DNA of 8,537 nt, from NCBI GenBank assembly GCA_900321945.1, contig ONXY01000428.1, positions 1 through 8,537 on the forward strand, given 5' to 3'. The notes under the pieces are model-generated. The model saw nothing but the letters and a program-made list of their open reading frames with translations, was not told where the DNA came from and searched no databases. The position numbers and the translations under genes are program-made. Source of the stretch: an uncultured Eubacteriales bacterium (GTDB taxonomy: Bacteria; Bacillota_A; Clostridia; Christensenellales; Aristaeellaceae). Of the stretch, positions 5,494 through 8,537 are shown piece after piece (position 1 is the first letter of the stretch; each line of letters opens with the position of its first letter).

Positions 5494-7453
5494 TCACGTT
5501 CACCTCGTCCCTCGGCAGCGTAAACTCGAACACCGCGCCGTGCGGCTCGTTGTCCCGGACGGTAATGGTTCCGCCGTGGGCCCCCACGATGGACCGGCAC
5601 AGGGCCAGGCCGATGCCCAGCCCTCTCCGGCTGTCCCCCGCCGGGCTGCCGCTGGACCAGAACAGGTCGAAAATACGCTCCTTCTGATCGTCCGGAATCC
5701 CGGGCCCGTCGTCGGCGACCGAGACGGCCACCATGCCGTCCCGCTCCGCCGTGTCGATCCGGATGACCGATCCCTCCGGCGTATACTTGACGGCGTTGTC
5801 CAGCAGGTTGATCACGACCTGGACGATGAGCCGGGCGTCCGCCTTCACAAAAAGCAGCCCGCGGGGCCGGTTCCGGATCACGGTGCGGTTTTCCAGCTGC
5901 CTCGACAGGTGCGAGACCGCCTCGCCGATCATGTCCTCCATCAGCTCCGTCGTCATGTTCAGGTTCAGCTTCCCGTCGTTCATCCGGCTCGCGGAAAGCA
6001 GGTTCTCCACCATGCCGGTCAGCCACTGGGCGTCCCGGTAGATATCGGAATACAGCTGCCCGCGGGTCTTCGCGTCCAGCGTCTCCCCGCAGGTCATCAG
6101 GCTGTCCGCGTTCCCCATGATGGAGGTCAGCGGCGTGCGCAGGTCGTGGGACACGGCGCGGAGCAGATTCGCCCGCAGCCGTTCATTCTCCGCCAGCACC
6201 ATGGTTTCCTCTTTTTCCCGCGCGTTCCGGGCGTTCTCCAGCGCCAGGGAGCACTCGCCCACGACGGACGCGAGCATGCTCTGTTCGGAGGCGTCCGGCG
6301 GCGAGTCGTGAACGGCGATCCCGACCACGCCGTAGGCGCGGTCCCGCACCCGCATGCAGTAATAGAGATAATCCGATTCCGGGAAGACGTCCGTCCCGGC
6401 CCCCGCGCGCTTGAGGCGGGTGAAAGCCCGTTCCGCGGCCTGCTTCTCCCCGTTCGTCCGGTAGGGAACCGTATCCCCGGCGGCCGGGTAAAAGACCGGA
6501 TCGCCCAGCTTTCCGTCCTCCGCCGGATAAATGACCAGGCTCCTGTTCAGCAGCTTCGTCAGCTGATCCGCCAGCACGGAGAGGATCTCCTCCCCGGACC
6601 GGGCCTTCGTCAGCTGCCGGTCCGTCTCCAGCACGACGCTCATCCGCTGGGCCGCGCGGGCCGACTGGCCGGCGTTCTGCTTCAGGCGGATGGCCAGCGT
6701 GCTGATGGTAAACGCCGCCGCCAGCATGATCAGGAAGGTGACCGGGTATCCGGTGCCGTAGGCGTAGAAGGAGAAGCGGGGCGTGGTGAACAGCAGGTCG
6801 AACAGGAGCACGCTGATCACGGCCCAGACCATGCTGTAGGCCCGGTGGGTGGTGAAGATCGACACGACCAGGAGCCCCAGCAGATAGGCCATGATGATGT
6901 TGGCGTCCGTAAAGCCCAGATGGGAGAACAGAAACCCGATCGCCGTGCTGGCGGTCATGGAGGCGAGAAAGACCGCGCAGTCCGTCAGCAGGCGCTTCCG
7001 GTTTCTCTCCGCGGGCTTCCGGGCCACATAGACCTTCGTGCCGTAATACGGAATGATGAAGTAATCCAGGTCCGGCGCGTAGGCCACGAGCCGGTCCGTC
7101 AGGGATTTCTTCCGCCGGAGCAGGCCGCCGAAGGTGTTGGTCTGGCCGATGACGATCGTCGACACGTCGGACACCCGGGCGTATTCCGCGATCTGGTAGG
7201 GCACGTCGTCCCCCGTGACCGTTTCGATCCGGGCGCCCAGCTTCTCGGCCAGGTTCATGTTGCTGCGGAGCCGCTTTCTGTCCTCGTCCGGCATCTGCGC
7301 GCTGGCGGGCGTCTCGACAAACAGCGCGGTCAGCGTCCCCTGGAAGGCCGCCGCGATCTTAGAAGCAGCGTGGATGACCTTTGCGTTGGACGTGGAGGAA
7401 GAAAGGCATACGAGAATGCGGGTGTTCTGATTCTCCGGACTTTTCGGACTCAT
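5486..7453 (-). CDS. kdpD: Short KdpD-like sensor histidine kinase lacking the N-terminal KdpD domain
   Basis: From the preferred start the protein has 655 residues: USP domain (about 11-135), four membrane helices of the DUF4118 sensor (about 155-177, 184-201, 205-223, 236-255), GAF-like domain (about 277-407), HisKA (about 421-489, phosphoacceptor H436 in VSHDLRTPLTS) and HATPase_c (about 529-649; N549/N553 in NLLDNAVKYTPEG, DDGPGIP at 581-587, GLGIGLAL at 611-618). E. coli KdpD has about 894 residues; the missing part is the N-terminal KdpD domain with its Walker-type motif. The USP domain retains TRILVCLSSSTSN and IVIGQTNTFGG typical of KdpD. SxS at 18-20, then 20 residues, then LTALF (41-45) resembles the c-di-AMP motif of S. 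aureus KdpD. ATG 7453 is chosen because purine-rich GGAGAAGGAGAAGG lies just upstream; an ATG at 7510 has no ribosome binding site and would add a poly-arginine stretch. It should phosphorylate the KdpE-like partner, whose gene it overlaps by 8 nt. Confidence 0.92.
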   Translation of the reverse strand: MSPKSPENQNTRILVCLSSSTSNAKVIHAASKIAAAFQGTLTALFVETPASAQMPDEDRKRLRSNMNLAEKLGARIETVTGDDVPYQIAEYARVSDVSTIVIGQTNTFGGLLRRKKSLTDRLVAYAPDLDYFIIPYYGTKVYVARKPAERNRKRLLTDCAVFLASMTASTAIGFLFSHLGFTDANIIMAYLLGLLVVSIFTTHRAYSMVWAVISVLLFDLLFTTPRFSFYAYGTGYPVTFLIMLAAAFTISTLAIRLKQNAGQSARAAQRMSVVLETDRQLTKARSGEEILSVLADQLTKLLNRSLVIYPAEDGKLGDPVFYPAAGDTVPYRTNGEKQAAERAFTRLKRAGAGTDVFPESDYLYYCMRVRDRAYGVVGIAVHDSPPDASEQSMLASVVGECSLALENARNAREKEETMVLAENERLRANLLRAVSHDLRTPLTSIMGNADSLMTCGETLDAKTRGQLYSDIYRDAQWLTGMVENLLSASRMNDGKLNLNMTTELMEDMIGEAVSHLSRQLENRTVIRNRPRGLLFVKADARLIVQVVINLLDNAVKYTPEGSVIRIDTAERDGMVAVSVADDGPGIPDDQKERIFDLFWSSGSPAGDSRRGLGIGLALCRSIVGAHGGTITVRDNEPHGAVFEFTLPRDEVNVNE

Positions 7454-7583
7454 CTGTTTCCTTCTCCTTCTCCGCTTTGCCGCCGCCCGTGTACCGGTCG
7501 ATGAACTCATCGACCCGCCCCATCAGCCGCCAGCTTATTATACCAGAAACGGCGAAGATGAGAACAGTGACGATTTCTCTCAT
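7359..7583 (-). CDS. Small single-pass membrane protein between ktrA and kdpD
   Basis: A 74-codon frame begins at ATG 7583 with the best ribosome binding site in the window: AAAGGAGG at 7599-7592, 8 nt before the ATG. The N-terminus is one hydrophobic helix (VTVLIFAVSGIISWRLM, about 5-21), followed by GRVDEFIDRY and a hydrophilic Gly/Lys/Glu/Ser tail. The first 43 residues lie between the two flanking genes. The last 31 overlap the start of the kinase gene in another frame and look non-specific (low complexity, then HPHSRMPFF...). The KAEKEKE stretch is encoded by the purine-rich ribosome binding site of the kinase gene, so its composition is partly imposed by that. It starts 33 nt after the ktrA stop. 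I do not recognise a characterised family; the position suggests an accessory protein of the potassium channel or kinase. KdpF is a single-pass accessory protein too, but shorter (about 29 residues) and not clearly similar. Confidence 0.68.
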   Translation of the reverse strand: MREIVTVLIFAVSGIISWRLMGRVDEFIDRYTGGGKAEKEKETDESEKSGESEHPHSRMPFFLHVQRKGHPRCF

Positions 7584-7591
7584 TTTCTCCC

Positions 7592-7599
7592 CCTCCTTT
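7592..7599 (-). promoter_or_regulatory. Near-perfect Shine-Dalgarno site for the small membrane protein
   Basis: AAAGGAGG on the minus strand (7599-7592), with GGGAGAAA as the 8-nt spacer to ATG 7583-7581. It is the main reason to accept the small frame as a gene, because no other frame in the area begins after it. Confidence 0.75.
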
Positions 7600-7616
7600 C
7601 TGTCAGGGAAAGATTC

Positions 7617-8264
7617 CTATATCCTGAAGCACTTCTGAACGTCCTTCCATTTCCCCAGCACGAGGACGGTCTGATTCTCCCGCAGCACGGTGTCGCTTGT
7701 GACCGCCGTGCTCGGGCGCCCGGCTTCCCGGACCGCCAGCACGTTCAGATTGTATTTTTTCCGGATGTCGATTCCGCCCACCGTCTTCCCCTGCCACTCC
7801 GGCGGCACCGAAAGATCGTAGATGGAATACTCCCCGTCCAGCGCGATGTAGTCCAGCACGCGGTCCGTCGTGTGGCGGATCGCGGTCCAGGCCGCCAGCT
7901 GGCCCTCCGGATAGACCACGTCGTCCGCGCCGTTTCTCAGCAGGAACTTCCTGTGGACCTCGCTGGAAGCCCGCGCGACCACCTTCGCCGCCCCCAGCTC
8001 CTTCAGCAGGGAGGTGGTTTCCAGCGAGCTCTGGAAATCCTCCCCGATCGTGACGATGCAGACGTCGAAATTGTCGACGCCCAGCGTCCGGAGGAACCGC
8101 TCGCTGGTCGCGTCCCCGATCTGCGCGTCCGTCACCAGCGGAAGGATCTCGTTGACCCTTTCCTCGTTCCGGTCCACCGCGAGCACCTGGTGATGAAGCT
8201 CGTTCAGCTTCTCCGCGACCCCGCGGCCGAAGCGTCCCAGTCCGATCAGCAGTACCGATTTCAT
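7617..8264 (-). CDS. ktrA: KtrA/TrkA-type potassium channel gating subunit (RCK protein)
   Basis: A protein of 215 residues (from ATG 8264) made of one RCK_N Rossmann domain (1 to about 128) and one RCK_C domain (about 135-213). The size matches KtrA (about 220) and not the duplicated TrkA of enterobacteria (about 458). The nucleotide-binding signature is clear: VLLIGLGRFGRG (G8, G10, G13) at the first beta strand, acidic D31 at the end of the second strand (VLAVD), then GDATSERFLRTLGV and KVVARASS. Such proteins form a cytoplasmic octameric ring that opens or closes the KtrB/TrkH channel according to bound ATP/ADP or NAD(H), and in many Bacillota the RCK_C domain binds cyclic-di-AMP. The gene begins just after the channel gene, so the two are co-transcribed. 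An ATG at 8270 would add Met-Asn, but its spacing to the AGAGGAG site is 1 nt against 7 nt for ATG 8264, so the latter is preferred. Confidence 0.93.
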   Translation of the reverse strand: MKSVLLIGLGRFGRGVAEKLNELHHQVLAVDRNEERVNEILPLVTDAQIGDATSERFLRTLGVDNFDVCIVTIGEDFQSSLETTSLLKELGAAKVVARASSEVHRKFLLRNGADDVVYPEGQLAAWTAIRHTTDRVLDYIALDGEYSIYDLSVPPEWQGKTVGGIDIRKKYNLNVLAVREAGRPSTAVTSDTVLRENQTVLVLGKWKDVQKCFRI

Positions 8265-8271
8265 GTTCATT

Positions 8272-8278
8272 CTCCTCT
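8272..8278 (-). promoter_or_regulatory. Shine-Dalgarno site that decides the ktrA start
   Basis: AGAGGAG on the minus strand (8278-8272), directly after the stop codon of the channel gene. It lies 1 nt from ATG 8270 and 7 nt from ATG 8264, so it supports the second ATG as the initiation codon. Confidence 0.65.
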
Positions 8279-8279
8279 T

Positions 8280-8537
8280 TTATCCGACCGGCACCTTTTC
8301 CAGCGGAAGGGTGCCGCGGGCGGTTTTCCCGGCGGCCTGCGCCGCGTAGATCAGCGTCAGTCCGCCCACCCGGCCCAGGAACATCAGCACGTTCAGGATC
8401 ACCCTGGAGAAGACGCCGAGCCGGGCCGTGATCCCCAGGCTCAGCCCCACCGTGCCGAGGGCGGACGCCGTCTCGAAAAGGCAGCTCATCAGCGGAAGGC
8501 CCTCCGCCCGGCTGATGAGCATTCCGCCGGTGAAGAA
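8280..8537 (-). CDS. C-terminal part of a KtrB/TrkH potassium channel subunit (truncated by the window edge)
   Basis: The last 85 residues of the protein are present; the rest lies beyond the right edge. The visible part holds the fourth pore repeat of the SKT (superfamily of K+ transporters) fold: FFTGGMLIS at the start, the pore helix and selectivity-filter region FETASALGTVGLSLGIT with the filter-like TVGLS, then the last helix FSRVILNVLMFLGRVGGLTL with the typical GRVG and a short cytoplasmic tail. These subunits import K+ (with Na+ or H+ coupling in some members) and are gated by the RCK ring encoded next. Because the partner is a KtrA-size protein, KtrB is likelier than a full TrkH, but the fragment alone does not separate the two. 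It is the most upstream gene of the minus-strand operon seen here; any promoter is off the window. Confidence 0.9.
   Translation of the reverse strand, partial: FFTGGMLISRAEGLPLMSCLFETASALGTVGLSLGITARLGVFSRVILNVLMFLGRVGGLTLIYAAQAAGKTARGTLPLEKVPVG

Noticed and set aside
3898..5523. A 541-codon plus-strand frame crossing the convergent junction
   Set aside because: It overlaps the transporter gene in another frame and runs antisense through kdpE. The composition is arginine-rich shadow sequence, and both terminators of the junction would lie inside it.
5429..7504. A 691-codon open frame on the plus strand, antisense to the kinase gene
   Set aside because: It is a mirror of the kinase coding region in GC-rich DNA. 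Its translation is rich in R, H, G, P, V and Q with no domain or membrane pattern, while the opposite strand encodes a complete histidine kinase.
7454..7510. An upstream ATG (7510) that would extend the kinase by 19 residues including a poly-arginine run
   Set aside because: No Shine-Dalgarno precedes it and the added residues look non-specific, whereas ATG 7453 has a strong purine-rich site and begins just before the USP domain.

Overview
The window is GC-rich throughout (roughly 60-65% by eye), with strong GGAGG-type ribosome binding sites, short intergenic gaps and near-consensus sigma-70/sigma-A promoters. Gene content (a CapA-like protein, a ferredoxin-tailed aldo/keto reductase, KtrA/KtrB-type potassium uptake and a short KdpD) suggests an anaerobic, GC-rich member of the Bacillota, probably Clostridia. 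This is inference from gene types, not from a phylogenetic marker. I see no RNA genes, mobile elements or CRISPR.

Left half, plus strand (1-4771). The window opens in the last ~81 codons of an unidentified protein. A 198-bp gap follows, holding a TTCCCGGTTTT triplet repeat, a perfect 12-bp hairpin and a promoter with extended -10. That promoter serves a secreted CapA-family protein (446-1531). A second, near-perfect promoter (TTGCCA-17-TATAAT) starts a three-gene unit: a membrane-anchored GT2 polyprenyl-phosphate-type glycosyltransferase (1658-2626), an aldo/keto reductase with two C-terminal [4Fe-4S] motifs (2613-3815, overlapping the glycosyltransferase gene by 14 nt), and an EamA/DMT-family 10-TM transporter (3866-4771).

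Right half, minus strand (8537 down to 4789). A potassium-homeostasis operon enters from the right edge: the end of a KtrB/TrkH channel subunit, the KtrA RCK gating subunit, a small single-pass membrane protein with a very strong ribosome binding site, a short KdpD-like histidine kinase, and a KdpE-like response regulator. There is no kdpFABC here. The kinase lacks the usual N-terminal KdpD (Walker-type) domain and begins directly with its USP domain, which carries a match to the cyclic-di-AMP binding motif described for S. aureus KdpD. The kinase/regulator pair probably senses K+ status or c-di-AMP and controls the Ktr/Trk system it sits with.

The two units converge with only 17 bp between stop codons. 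Each has an intrinsic terminator that uses the other's sequence. The minus-strand terminator spans the kdpE stop codon and its U-tract runs to the last base of the transporter gene. The plus-strand terminator (9-bp perfect stem plus seven Ts) lies inside the kdpE coding region and appears to have shaped the local protein sequence (EASADAS).
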